A stretch of DNA of 64,000 nt from Bacteroidales bacterium (GCA_017549505.1 JAFYUS010000064.1:32472-96471); one strand, 5' to 3'; shown: positions 34,561 to 43,581, counted from the stretch's first letter. The notes: generated by a model not told the origin, from the letters alone. Numbers and translations are program-made.

Positions 34561-35627
34561 TGTTTTCTTTCAGGACAACATCCCTTGAAGATCAGCTTGA
34601 CAAGGCCCTGCTTGAAGGCAGGGTCGGCTGTTTCTGTACCCAGAACTGCTGGGATACGGAAAAGGGACGATACATGTACGAGATATTCAGCGAGCGTGGC
34701 AATCTCCATACCGTGTTCTCGCCTCGCGATACCGAGCTGACTCCTCTGACCAACCATATCGAGTTCAGTGTAGACGTGCTTAAGGAACTCAATGCGGTAG
34801 TGGTGGAGATTCAGGATGTGGGTTCCCGTTACTTCAACTACACAAAGGATGTCTTCCGTCTCATGGATACCCTCAAGTCCATGAAGGAAGAAGCTCCGTC
34901 GCTCTATATCGTCGACCATATCAACCCTGCAGGCAGGGTGGTCGAAGGTACCATGCCCTCGTCCCAGCAGGAAGCATATGTGCCTAAGGTCGCTCATCGT
35001 CACGGTCTTACCCTCGGCGAACTGACCAATCTCTATTATCATGAGATTGGCGCCAAGTTCGCCCTCCATGTAATCTCCGCCCTTGCGACCGATTCCAACA
35101 AGCAGCTCATGCCATGGACCATCGCCCCTGCCTCAGACATACCGGGCCTGTTCACATGCGATATGTACAGCGGTGGAGGACTTTGGAACAACACCAACAT
35201 TTCTCCGGCCATAGGTACCGCGCGTCCATATGAATATATCGGTGCGCCGTTCGTGAAGACTTCGTCTTTCGAACATGTGCCCGTATCGGACGGCGTAAGA
35301 CTCCGTCCGTGTTCCTTCACTCCTTCCTGCGGAAGGTACGAAGGAAAGAAATGTTTCGGATACCAGATCATGCTCGAACCGGGTATAGAATACCATTCAT
35401 TCATCCATACCCTCCAGCTGATGAGATATTTCAAGGAACGTTATTCGGAGTTTACCTTGGAAGAAGGCTTTGAAGCCAAGCTCTCCGACCAGGTGCTTCT
35501 GGACTACATCAACGGCGAGGTCTCCTTTGAGGAAATGAGGGAGCATGTCAAGGTCGAGGAGCAGAAATGGATCCGCAAGGCGAAGAAGTTCACGCTTTAT
35601 GATGATCTTCCTTATAGAATAAAATAA
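34560..35627 (+). CDS. DUF1343 protein, NamZ-like exo-beta-N-acetylmuramidase
   Basis: 355 residues. The DUF1343 family (GH171) is shown by GRVGCFCTQNCWD, an FSPRDTE region where family members usually carry an FxPEHG-like motif, VVEIQDVGSRYFNYT, YIVDHINPAGRVVEG, HRHGLTLGELTNLYY and PGIEYHSF. NamZ of Bacillus subtilis releases MurNAc from the non-reducing ends of peptidoglycan fragments. No clear signal peptide is visible, so the protein seems cytoplasmic, unlike exported homologues. Translational coupling with glmM suggests a role in amino-sugar or cell-wall recycling. The family is certain; the reaction is inferred from one characterised branch. Confidence 0.8.
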   Translation: MFSFRTTSLEDQLDKALLEGRVGCFCTQNCWDTEKGRYMYEIFSERGNLHTVFSPRDTELTPLTNHIEFSVDVLKELNAVVVEIQDVGSRYFNYTKDVFRLMDTLKSMKEEAPSLYIVDHINPAGRVVEGTMPSSQQEAYVPKVAHRHGLTLGELTNLYYHEIGAKFALHVISALATDSNKQLMPWTIAPASDIPGLFTCDMYSGGGLWNNTNISPAIGTARPYEYIGAPFVKTSSFEHVPVSDGVRLRPCSFTPSCGRYEGKKCFGYQIMLEPGIEYHSFIHTLQLMRYFKERYSEFTLEEGFEAKLSDQVLLDYINGEVSFEEMREHVKVEEQKWIRKAKKFTLYDDLPYRIK

Positions 35628-35749
35628 TGGGCTATGCCTGTGCACTTCGTTCCAATTTGTTTAGATGCTCGAAGTAGGAATGGGGTTTAATAGTTATCTA
35701 TGAAAATCAATGGTATTTCCATATATTTACGTATTTAATGCTTAAAGGT

Positions 35750-36664
35750 ATGAAAATCTCTGATTTAGAACAGGCAAAGAAAAAGATTGAAATCTGGTTT
35801 CCCCGTCATATAGATCAGGTAAGAAAGGAATTGGGTGAGGAAAGGGCGGAAGAGTATGTGAAGAGGGGAGAGTCGCTGCTTAATGGTCTTCTTGGGACAA
35901 CTTTTGCCTCCATCGTCCTTTTTTCTGTGAGTATTCCTGAAGCGATTTCCTTCCTTCGTGATCTTGAGATGCAGCTCCTTGTGCTTTTTTTTGCCATATG
36001 TCCGATTGTGGATATTGTCAAGACAGCCCGCATGGCAAAGGATTTCTATGATCTTCCTGATGCGGTCGGGGTGTGGAGGAAAGCAGGCATTGTAACAATG
36101 TGCCTGTATTTCCTTTCGGCAGGATTTTATTTCTATCAGGTTGCCGAAGATTCCGGATGGTTCGAGGATGAGGCTTTGGAGGAGGTTGCTGAAACGACAG
36201 CCTATGAATGGAGTGAGCAGGTTGATATACCTGTAGCCGGTATAAGCCTGAAGGTTCCTGAATCGTGCCAGGGCATAGCATGGAAGCAAAGAGACAGGAA
36301 CAAGTCGGAATTTACGATGGCATTTGCCGATTTCCAGGCGTCAGTGCAGGTTCAGACAGTCTATACTTCAGAAAATGCCTCCCTCAAGGAGTTTGAAGAG
36401 GAATTCTGCTATGTGATGAACGGCAAGTTAGGGAAAAGGCCGTCTGTCAAGCCCGGAATCCACGTCATCAACGGCCGCGGGTATCTTGCAGCCACAGGGC
36501 TGGAACGGGCGACATCTGAAAATGTTCTTGTCAGTTATATGACCATCCATAAAGGGGCATCCTTCAGATTGAATGTCACCATGCCTGCAGGTTCCCATGT
36601 TCCCAAGTCCTTGTCGCTCATCGAGGACATCGTGAAATCTGTAACCTTTTATGATCCCGAGTAG
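35750..36664 (+). CDS. Membrane protein of unknown function
   Basis: 304 residues from ATG 35750 (308 from ATG 35738). The N-terminal ~45 residues are charged and helical (EQAKKKIEIWFPRHIDQVRK). Two to three hydrophobic helices follow: GTTFASIVLFSVSIPEAISF, QLLVLFFAICPIVDIV, and GIVTMCLYFLSAGFYFYQVA at about residues 120-140. The C-terminal ~150 residues form a soluble domain (VDIPVAGISLKVPESCQGIAW, then an alternating beta pattern ending SLIEDIVKSVTFYD) reminiscent of PsbP-like or stress-response lipid-binding folds, but no family is assigned. It is a single gene between the NamZ-like gene and rpmE2. Confidence 0.7.
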   Translation: MKISDLEQAKKKIEIWFPRHIDQVRKELGEERAEEYVKRGESLLNGLLGTTFASIVLFSVSIPEAISFLRDLEMQLLVLFFAICPIVDIVKTARMAKDFYDLPDAVGVWRKAGIVTMCLYFLSAGFYFYQVAEDSGWFEDEALEEVAETTAYEWSEQVDIPVAGISLKVPESCQGIAWKQRDRNKSEFTMAFADFQASVQVQTVYTSENASLKEFEEEFCYVMNGKLGKRPSVKPGIHVINGRGYLAATGLERATSENVLVSYMTIHKGASFRLNVTMPAGSHVPKSLSLIEDIVKSVTFYDPE

Positions 36665-36820
36665 TCATGAGACGTTTGCTTGCACACATCTTGGGGCAAT
36701 TGCCGGCTGACGTATATGCCTGCCATGGTGCTATCTTATAGAGTATCTGTTACAGGTACTACTCCAAATCATCGTATTAGTGTAAACTGATATATCATTA
36801 CCAAAATAATTCAGAAAAGT

Positions 36821-36852
36821 GTTGGAACTTTGGAAGGAAAGCTGTACATTTG
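36821..36852 (+). promoter_or_regulatory. Putative promoter of rpmE2
   Basis: A -7 TACATTTG (36845-36852) is preceded after 20 bases by GTTG (36821-36824), a weaker -33 box. Predicted start near 36857 gives a leader of about 33 bases. The 225-base stretch upstream (36665-36889) holds nothing else recognisable. Confidence 0.6.
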
Positions 36853-36889
36853 CCGCGCAAAAATAGTTAACTAAAATTTTTATAACGTT

Positions 36890-37138
36890 ATGAAGAAAGG
36901 TATACATCCCGAAACCTACCGTCTTGTAGCTTTCAAGGATATGTCAAACGATGTAGTGTTCATCACTCGCTCATGCGCGAACACAAAGGAGACCATCGAG
37001 ATCGAGGGCGTTGAGTACCCTGTAGTAAAGCTTGAGATTTCTAACACTTCTCATCCATTCTACACTGGTAAGATGAAGCTCGTCGACACTGCAGGTCGCG
37101 TTGACAAGTTCTATCAGAGATACGCAAAGAAGAAGTAA
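36890..37138 (+). CDS. rpmE2: 50S ribosomal protein L31, type B
   Basis: 82 residues, the length of type B L31. MKKGIHPETYRLVAFKDMSN, the HPFYTGK segment and the C-terminal RVDKFYQRYAKK are diagnostic. The CxxC zinc ribbon of type A L31 is absent (only one cysteine, in RSCANTKE), so this is the zinc-independent form that bridges the ribosomal subunits. It is a monocistronic unit with its own promoter and a strong terminator. No second L31 gene is visible in the window. Confidence 0.96.
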   Translation: MKKGIHPETYRLVAFKDMSNDVVFITRSCANTKETIEIEGVEYPVVKLEISNTSHPFYTGKMKLVDTAGRVDKFYQRYAKKK

Positions 37139-37160
37139 TTCTTCCAAGACATACGGTAAG

Positions 37161-37194
37161 ATCGGCCCACAGGATACTGCGGGCCGATTTTTTT
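37161..37194 (+). terminator. Rho-independent terminator of rpmE2
   Basis: ATCGGCCC (37161-37168) pairs with GGGCCGAT (37181-37188), with a further CAG/CTG inside, followed by TTTTTTT. It lies 22 bases after the L31 stop. The remaining 110 bases before the next gene hold nothing recognisable. Confidence 0.92.
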
Positions 37195-37306
37195 GTGTAC
37201 CACCGTGATAAGTAACAGTTTGAATACTAGCCTTTTATGCAAACCTCGTGCTCCCCTTTGGCGGCACGCAGTTTCTGTAAGGTATTGGTGCTCAGTAAGT
37301 TCTGTT

Positions 37307-39091
37307 TTACGCTTCGGAGGCGAGGGGAGTGCTGAAGGTGAGAGTTTTGCCGGTGATGGGGTGAAGGAAGGTTATGCTGTGGGCATGGAGGTGGAGACGG
37401 GTGCATGCCGGGTTTCCGGAACATTCCGATGTTTCGGTCCATACGGTGCCGCTGCCACCATATAGAAGGTCGCCCAGAATCGGGCGGCCGAGACCGCTGA
37501 GGTGTGCAGAGTGGACGCGGAGCTGGTGGGTGCGGCCGGTGTGAGGGTAAAACAGGATGTCTATAGTGCCGTCTTCATTGACTGCTGTGACTTCATATTC
37601 TGTCAGCGAGTTCTTTCCTTGAGCCGGATCAACCTTCTGTCGAGGACGTTCGTCGTAGTCCGGGCTTAAAGGCTGCTCGATAATCCCTTTGTTTCCGGCT
37701 TTCAGCAAAGGTACATCTCCAGCGAACCTGTGGGTATCGGCAGGAGAGAGTCTTGCCATGTAGGTCTTCCTTACGGAATGCTCTTCGAACTGTTTCTTAA
37801 GACAAATCTCGGCATGGGAATTCTTTGCGAATACGATTATCCCCGATGTGTCCATGTCAAGACGGTGGACAGAAATGACTGGAATCTGCAATTCCTTCTG
37901 CAGCCATTCCTGCAGCGACTCCCTTCCGTCAAGCCCCGGTACCGACGGCATTCCCGACGGCTTGCAAGCCACCACAATCTCCTCATCTTCATATATTACA
38001 GCTGCATTAAGCGAAATGTTACATATGTTGCCTGATGTTGCAGACGTTTCAGGATATGGAAATGTGGAAAGGACATGCCACCCTCGGCTAGGGGGTGCCT
38101 GCGAAGCAGGCGGGGGTCCTTGGAACATTCCATATCCTGAAACGTCCATCCCCTGCATCATGTATGACAGGAGCGGACCGCATTTAGAAGTACAGGAAGG
38201 ATAGAAATGTCCATGTGTACGTACGGCTGTCGCAGGCGACTTGCCGTACCAGAATTCTCCCATGGCAAGCGGCCGAAGTCCGTTTGCATATGCGTAGTTC
38301 AGCAGTTTTGGAGCGGCGCAGTCGCCGGTTCCTCCCGGCGGCATTAACCCCTGCTTCTGAAATATATCAAGGATGCTGGCCTTTTCGCCGGCAGCATTAT
38401 GTACAATGTACTGTTCAAAGATCCATCTCTGAAGTTTGTCGGACTTGCCGGCACGAAGTCTCTTCAAGGACTTTATTCTGTCGCGGACTTCCGATAATTG
38501 TGTTTCCAGTTCTGAAATAGTATTCTTCCAGCGGTCCTTTGCCCTCTTGATCTCTCCGTTTGCAAACTGGCTTTCTGCAATGCTGGAGCATTCCTTCTTT
38601 TTTGTCTTCAGAAGGAAAATTTCGGCTTCCATATTTATTCGGGCTTCCTTCAGCCTGAGTTCAAGAGGCTCATTTTCAAGGAGTTCTGTCTCCTCAATCT
38701 CTTTATTGACTGCTGTGATTTCAGCTTCATGGACGCGGTAGTAACCGCCGTCTTCCATAAGATCGAAGACCGGAGGTACGAATCCTTCGATATGGCTTTG
38801 CCCTCCGACGTTGCCGGAGAAGGCGGCTAGGGTGGAGATTCCCACGTCGCTTCGCTCCTCGGAATGACGTTCTGTTCTTCGCTCCTCGGAATGACGTTCT
38901 GTGCTTCGTTCCCCAGAATGACATACCAGCACCCCCAGCATCTTGCCATCAGTAAATCCTTTCGCCACTTCCTCCGGCAGGAGACCGGAAGTGATCATGC
39001 CGTCCAGCCTTTCCATAACCTCTCTGGCCGCTTTCCTCACAAGAGGATGCGGGCTGTATCTGAAAGGGTTTGTAAAGGGGATATCAATCAT
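37307..39091 (-). CDS. RluA-family pseudouridine synthase with N-terminal extension and two in-frame repeat insertions
   Basis: 594 residues. The C-terminal ~220 residues are the RluA catalytic domain: EIVVACKPSGMPSVPG, HRLDMDTSGIIVFAKN with the catalytic aspartate, YEVTAVNEDGTIDILFYPHTGRTHQLRVHSAH and PILGDLLYGG. It isomerises uridine in rRNA or tRNA; the target is unknown. The N-terminal half is the extension seen in Bacteroidota homologues (VLVC...LAAFSGNVGG, FVPPVFDL, a coiled coil, then LLNYAYANGLRPLAMGEFWYG). Two stretches look inserted: residues around HSEERSDVGI (38835-38923), and the translation of nested palindromic element D (38043-38146) in the hinge before the catalytic domain. 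The frame stays open through both. It overlaps nth by four bases. Confidence 0.9.
   Translation of the reverse strand: MIDIPFTNPFRYSPHPLVRKAAREVMERLDGMITSGLLPEEVAKGFTDGKMLGVLVCHSGERSTERHSEERRTERHSEERSDVGISTLAAFSGNVGGQSHIEGFVPPVFDLMEDGGYYRVHEAEITAVNKEIEETELLENEPLELRLKEARINMEAEIFLLKTKKKECSSIAESQFANGEIKRAKDRWKNTISELETQLSEVRDRIKSLKRLRAGKSDKLQRWIFEQYIVHNAAGEKASILDIFQKQGLMPPGGTGDCAAPKLLNYAYANGLRPLAMGEFWYGKSPATAVRTHGHFYPSCTSKCGPLLSYMMQGMDVSGYGMFQGPPPASQAPPSRGWHVLSTFPYPETSATSGNICNISLNAAVIYEDEEIVVACKPSGMPSVPGLDGRESLQEWLQKELQIPVISVHRLDMDTSGIIVFAKNSHAEICLKKQFEEHSVRKTYMARLSPADTHRFAGDVPLLKAGNKGIIEQPLSPDYDERPRQKVDPAQGKNSLTEYEVTAVNEDGTIDILFYPHTGRTHQLRVHSAHLSGLGRPILGDLLYGGSGTVWTETSECSGNPACTRLHLHAHSITFLHPITGKTLTFSTPLASEA
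38043..38146. repeat. Nested palindromic element, copy D (in frame within rluA-type gene)
   Basis: Perfect 19-bp inverted arms (38043-38061 and 38128-38146, starting GACGTTTCAGG) continue as imperfect pairing to GGAC/GTCC. The core holds CCCTC-GGCTA-GGGGG (38081-38095) and GCCTGC-GAA-GCAGGC (38097-38111). On the minus strand it is translated without a stop (including GMDVSGYGMF and PPPASQAPPS), in the linker between the N-terminal and catalytic domains. Confidence 0.92.
38835..38923. repeat. 27-bp tandem repeat inside rluA-type gene (HSEERSDVGI type)
   Basis: Three units of about 27 bases, each ending CTTCGCTCCTCGGAATGAC or a variant (ends at 38869, 38896 and 38923), encode RHSEER-type repeats on the minus strand. 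A single related copy is intergenic at 39748-39771. The unit length keeps the reading frame. Confidence 0.88.
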
Positions 39092-39732
39092 ATCCTGACG
39101 TTGTTTTCACGGTATTCCCTGCAGAGGTCCTGCAGTCCGCATTCTGCACATTTAGGTTTTCGTGCAGTGCAGACATATCGTCCGTGAAGTATCAGCCAGT
39201 GATGGGCCTTCGGCCTTAGTTCCGGCGCGAAGCCTGCCGTCAGGTCTTTCTCGACGGCTTCGACAGTCGAGCCGTCTGACAGACCTATGCGGCGTGAGAC
39301 ACGGAAAACGTGGGTGTCGACTGCGATGACCGGCTTGTCATAGATTACAGATGCTATGACATTGGCTGTCTTGCGTCCTACTCCAGGCAAGGTCTCCAGA
39401 AGTGAAGGCTCAGAAGGAACCTCGCCTCCGAAATCCGAGACCAGACGTGAGGCCATTCCTATCAGATGCTTTGCCTTGTTGTTTGGGAATGATATCGATT
39501 TTATGAGTTCATACACCTCTTCAAATGACGCTGCCGCCAGGTCGGAAGGCTCCGGAAAGCGGGCAAATATCTGAGGAGTATGTATGTTGACCCTCTTGTC
39601 TGTGCATTGTGCGGATAGAATCACCGCGATAAGAAGGTGGAACGGGGTGTCATAATGAAGTTCTGTCTCGGCAACTTCCATATTGGCCGAGAACCATTCC
39701 GTCACTTTGTGGTATAGTTCTTTAATTTCCAT
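39088..39732 (-). CDS. nth: Endonuclease III
   Basis: 214 residues, the usual length. The helix-hairpin-helix LPGVGRKTANV supplies the catalytic lysine, and VDTHVFRVSRRIGL the catalytic aspartate exactly 18 residues later, as in E. coli Nth. The C-terminal iron-sulfur loop C-x6-C-x2-C-x5-C is complete (CTARKPKCAECGLQDLC). It removes oxidised pyrimidines from DNA and nicks the abasic site. Its end overlaps the start of the rluA-type gene by four bases (ATGA), so both are co-transcribed. Confidence 0.97.
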   Translation of the reverse strand: MEIKELYHKVTEWFSANMEVAETELHYDTPFHLLIAVILSAQCTDKRVNIHTPQIFARFPEPSDLAAASFEEVYELIKSISFPNNKAKHLIGMASRLVSDFGGEVPSEPSLLETLPGVGRKTANVIASVIYDKPVIAVDTHVFRVSRRIGLSDGSTVEAVEKDLTAGFAPELRPKAHHWLILHGRYVCTARKPKCAECGLQDLCREYRENNVRI

Positions 39733-39747
39733 GTAATGAAATCCTTG

Positions 39748-39771
39748 CGTCGCTTCGCTCCTTAGGATGAC
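39748..39771. repeat. Single intergenic copy of the SEERSD-type repeat
   Basis: The sequence TTGCGTCGCTTCGCTCC followed by TTAGGATGAC matches the repeat unit inside the rluA-type gene at 38835-38923. It lies in the 46-base gap between nth and the ftsE-like gene. Confidence 0.75.
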
Positions 39772-39778
39772 GACCCTG

Positions 39779-40492
39779 TCAGATAGTCAGTTCCAGGTCG
39801 ATGACTTCGTCTGCCTCCTGCTCGTTGCAGGTCTCGTCCTTGCAGACCATCACCCTGCCGGGATACTTTTCGAATATCTGTCTGTTGTGGGTGACCATCA
39901 CTATCGCTGTTCCTTTCTCCTTATTGATGCCGGTCAGTAGCTTCATGATGCCGTCAGCGGTCTCGTTGTCAAGATTTCCTGTAGGCTCATCCGCTATGAT
40001 GACCTGAGGGTCATTGAGCAGCGAGCGCGCTATCGCGATGCGCTGCTGCTCTCCTCCGGAGAGCTGGTGAGGCATCTTGTGGGCCTTGAGCTCCATGCCT
40101 ACTGCCTGCAGGACTGAAGAAATCCTTTTGCCCATCTTTTCCTCATCGTTCCATCCTGTGGCCCTGAGGACGAAAAGAAGGTTCTCCTCGACGCTTCTGT
40201 CCATCAGGAGCTGGAAGTCCTGGAACACAACGCCCATCTTTCTTCTCAGGTAAGGTATCTCCTTGTCCCTGATGCCGTTGAGCTTGAATCCGCAAGCCTG
40301 TCCCTGACCCTTGTGAAGTGGGTTTTCCGCTATGATGGTCCTGATTATGGAAGTCTTTCCGGTACCTACCTTTCCTACGATGTAGACGAAGTCTCCGGGA
40401 TATACATCCATGTTGAAGTCATAGATCACGGTAGCTTCTCCGTTTATGATGTCGGCGTTTCTGAATGAAATGATGGGAGTCTTTTCTTCCAT
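39779..40492 (-). CDS. ftsE: Cell-division-type ABC transporter ATP-binding protein (FtsE-like)
   Basis: 237 residues from ATG 40492 (MEEKTPIISF), the start seen in Bacteroidota FtsE; an ATG eight codons upstream is less likely. All ABC ATPase motifs are present: Walker A GKVGTGKTS, Q-loop VFQDFQLL, signature LSGGEQQRIAIAR, Walker B VIIADEPTGNLD, H-loop VTHNRQ. EIPYLRRKMGVVFQDFQLL is characteristic of FtsE, which with FtsX transmits ATP hydrolysis to septal peptidoglycan hydrolases. No ftsX gene is adjacent here. A -7 box TATATTTG sits on the minus strand at 40525-40518. Confidence 0.85.
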   Translation of the reverse strand: MEEKTPIISFRNADIINGEATVIYDFNMDVYPGDFVYIVGKVGTGKTSIIRTIIAENPLHKGQGQACGFKLNGIRDKEIPYLRRKMGVVFQDFQLLMDRSVEENLLFVLRATGWNDEEKMGKRISSVLQAVGMELKAHKMPHQLSGGEQQRIAIARSLLNDPQVIIADEPTGNLDNETADGIMKLLTGINKEKGTAIVMVTHNRQIFEKYPGRVMVCKDETCNEQEADEVIDLELTI

Positions 40493-40578
40493 GTCCAAAA
40501 AATGAGTTATAAACACACAAATATAGTGGAAAATGGTTAATTTTGTAAATTATTATAAAGAGAAACGAAAATATAAGG

Positions 40579-43500
40579 ATGAGATTTCTTTCATTGGCAA
40601 TATCTGCCCTGCTTCTTATATCGGCGAACGTATGCCGTGTGAGCGCGCAGAATACTATAGGGCATCAGGAGCTACGCGATGCCGTCAGATTATACGACAA
40701 TTCCATGTTCAGCCGTTCGCGTACCGTCATGGACGACCTCTCGGAGAGGACCATGTCTTCCGATCCGGAAGGTTTTTCCGTCCTGAGCCAGGTGCGTTCC
40801 GGTGACAGCGGATATGAGCGTGTGATGGAGTCTTTCATCAGCCGATACCCCCATTCGGTCCATGTGCCTCAGATAAGGTGGCACCATGCAATGAATCTTT
40901 TCAACAGCCAGGATTACAAGGCTGCCGGAGAAGTGCTGGGGAAGATAAACCGCAGGAGCCTCCGCAAGAGCCAGCGCCTGGAATACCTGTTCCTGAAGGC
41001 CTATTGTGACCTGGAGAACAGGGACCTTGAATCTGCCAAGGCAAACTTCTCTGAAGTGGAGAAGACGGAGTCATCGGATTATACCATGCCTTCCAGATAT
41101 GCCCTTGGCTACATCAACTATGTGCAGAGGGATTTCGATGAGGCGATAAAGTGGTTTGAACTGTCCCGTAAGGACAGCCGTTTCTCCCAGATGTCCAGCT
41201 ACTACATCATGGAAAGCCGCTTCATGCTGGGAGACCATGGATATGTGACGGAACACGCCGACAGCATGTACAATGCCGTTTCTGACGAGCGCAAGCCCCA
41301 TCTTGCCAGGATAATCTCCGAGTCATGGCTGGTTACCGGCGATGCAGACAATGCCCGCCGCTACCTGGAGCTGAACTCTCAAGGCGGCGGCCAGCCTAAG
41401 TCCCGTACTGACTGGTTCTTCCAAGGCTCCGTGCTCTATGCTACGGAAGATTACAAGGGTGCCATCGATGCATATTCCATGATGGGGGAGAGACGTGACT
41501 CCATCGGTCAGATCGCTGATTATCATATGGGTTATTCGTACATCCAGACAAAGAACAAGGTTGCAGCGATGGCTGCATTCAAGGATGCGTCGTCCTCTTC
41601 ATATGACAGGAACATCTCGGAAGATGCCTTCTTCAACTGGGCCAAACTTGCCTTCGACCTTAACAGCGACACTTCAGTCTTCCAGGACTACCTCGACCGC
41701 TATTCAAGCCGTCAAAAGGGTGACAGAATCAACAGCTACATCGCTGTCGCCGCCCTTCATGACAGGGATTACGAGACAGCTATCGATGCATATGACAAGA
41801 TCGATGACCTGGACGACGATATGAGAGCCAATTACCTGAAGGCCAATTATCTCAGAGCGAATCAGCTGATCTCCAACGGTTCGTACAGAAAGGCCATCCC
41901 ATGTCTCAAGGTGGCTGCATTCTATACGGAAAAGGGTAGCCGTCTCAATCAGCTGACCCGTTTCTGGCTTGCGGAGTCCTACTACAGGAACGACCAGTAC
42001 AAGGAGGCTCGTGAGATATTCACCGATCTCTACAATACATCAGCCCTTTATGGACGCGCGGAATCGTATCAGATTTCATATAGCATCGCATACTGCTACT
42101 TCAAGGAGAACAACTATTCTGCAGCGGCAAAATGGTTTACGGAGTATCTTGGAGAGAGTTCCGTGAAATACAGGAAGGACGCGATGGAAAGACGTGCCGA
42201 CTGCCATTTCATCCGCGCCGACTACGCTTCGGCGGCTTCGGCCTACGACCAGGTCCTCAGGGATTATTACAATGTAAATGACATATATCCGTACTATCAG
42301 GCGGCGCTTGCCCATGGACTGAACAGTAATCCTTCAAAGAAGATTGAACTGCTCTCCAGAGTCATGGACGCTTCGCCGTCGGCGAAGTTCTATCCGGAGG
42401 CTCTGTTCGAGCTCGGACGTACATATGCCGTCCGAGAAGAGGATGACAACGCCTTCATGTGCTTCAACAAGCTTGCACAGACTGTAAAGGATACCACCTT
42501 CGTCGCACAGGCCTACATCGAGATGGGATCGATTTCAAGGAACCAGTCCCAGTTCAACGATGCATTGGGATATTACAAGACCGTTGTGGAGAAGATGCCG
42601 ATGTCAGGATATGCGGAGGATGCCCTTGCAGCAATTGAATCCATATACCAGACAAAGGATGAACCGGAAGAATATATCGCATATATCGAGACCATCGGTA
42701 AGGGAGCTACCAAGACTGCCGATGAGAAGGAAGACATGATCTTCGGCTCTGCCGAAAGGGTTTTCCTCGCGGAAAACTACGACCGTGCCCTCGTATCCCT
42801 CCAGTCATACCTTGATAAGTATCCGGACGGCAGATACGGCTATAAGGCCGACTTCTACATGGCGGAGTCATACAAGAGTCTGGGCAAGTTCGAACAGGCA
42901 TGTGATTCATACAGGAAGGTCATCGAGGGTGGTGAGGGTTCGTTTGTCGAACTGTCGATGCTGAATTTCTCCAACATTTCATACAAGCTCGAGAAGTGGG
43001 ACGATGCATACGGCGGATATTCATCTCTCTTCTCGTCAGCTCTTCTGGACAACAACAAGTTCGTTGCGATGACCGGTATGATGAGGTCCGCATATCGCGG
43101 ACATGAATGGGCGAAGGCTCTTGAAAGCGCCGAGCATGTGCTTCATGACACCCGTTCCGACAGCAAGCTCAAGGCCGAAGCCGATTATATAAAGGCAAAG
43201 TCATACCTTGCGACCAGCCGAAGGACGGAGGCCTTCAAGGTCCTCGCCGACCTGTCCAAGGATGTTTCAGGTCCATACGGAGCTGAAGCTGCCTACATGG
43301 TGATCCAGGACAGCTACGACCGTGGTGCCTTCGAAGAGGTCGAGACAAAGGTCTATGCCTTTGCAGACGCAGGTTCCGACCAGGTCTACTGGCTCGCCAA
43401 GAGCTTCATAGTCCTCGGCGATTCATTCGCCGAGAGGGAGGAATTCGAACAGGCGAAGGCCACGTTCGAGAGCGTCAGGGACGGATACGAGCCGTCAGGT

Positions 43501-43581
43501 CCCGATGACGATGTCATCGACGACGTGACCATGCGTCTGAAGAAGATGGAATCAATCATATCTCAGCAGGAACAGAATTAA
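40579..43581 (+). CDS. Large exported tetratricopeptide-repeat protein
   Basis: 1000 residues with a signal peptide (LAISALLLISANVCRVSA). The whole mature protein is built of TPR and Sel1-like helical pairs, for example SRYALGYINYVQRDFDEAIKWF, SYYRNDQYKEAREIFTDLY, AKFYPEALFELGRTYAVREE and DFYMAESYKSLGKFEQACDS. The arrangement resembles periplasmic TPR scaffolds of the YbgF/BamD kind, greatly extended. It is followed after one base by an outer-membrane barrel protein, and this pair recurs upstream of gyrB-type genes in Bacteroidota as far as I recall. Function unknown; a role in envelope assembly is inference. A -7 box TAATTTTG lies at 40538-40545. Confidence 0.8.
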   Translation: MRFLSLAISALLLISANVCRVSAQNTIGHQELRDAVRLYDNSMFSRSRTVMDDLSERTMSSDPEGFSVLSQVRSGDSGYERVMESFISRYPHSVHVPQIRWHHAMNLFNSQDYKAAGEVLGKINRRSLRKSQRLEYLFLKAYCDLENRDLESAKANFSEVEKTESSDYTMPSRYALGYINYVQRDFDEAIKWFELSRKDSRFSQMSSYYIMESRFMLGDHGYVTEHADSMYNAVSDERKPHLARIISESWLVTGDADNARRYLELNSQGGGQPKSRTDWFFQGSVLYATEDYKGAIDAYSMMGERRDSIGQIADYHMGYSYIQTKNKVAAMAAFKDASSSSYDRNISEDAFFNWAKLAFDLNSDTSVFQDYLDRYSSRQKGDRINSYIAVAALHDRDYETAIDAYDKIDDLDDDMRANYLKANYLRANQLISNGSYRKAIPCLKVAAFYTEKGSRLNQLTRFWLAESYYRNDQYKEAREIFTDLYNTSALYGRAESYQISYSIAYCYFKENNYSAAAKWFTEYLGESSVKYRKDAMERRADCHFIRADYASAASAYDQVLRDYYNVNDIYPYYQAALAHGLNSNPSKKIELLSRVMDASPSAKFYPEALFELGRTYAVREEDDNAFMCFNKLAQTVKDTTFVAQAYIEMGSISRNQSQFNDALGYYKTVVEKMPMSGYAEDALAAIESIYQTKDEPEEYIAYIETIGKGATKTADEKEDMIFGSAERVFLAENYDRALVSLQSYLDKYPDGRYGYKADFYMAESYKSLGKFEQACDSYRKVIEGGEGSFVELSMLNFSNISYKLEKWDDAYGGYSSLFSSALLDNNKFVAMTGMMRSAYRGHEWAKALESAEHVLHDTRSDSKLKAEADYIKAKSYLATSRRTEAFKVLADLSKDVSGPYGAEAAYMVIQDSYDRGAFEEVETKVYAFADAGSDQVYWLAKSFIVLGDSFAEREEFEQAKATFESVRDGYEPSGPDDDVIDDVTMRLKKMESIISQQEQN

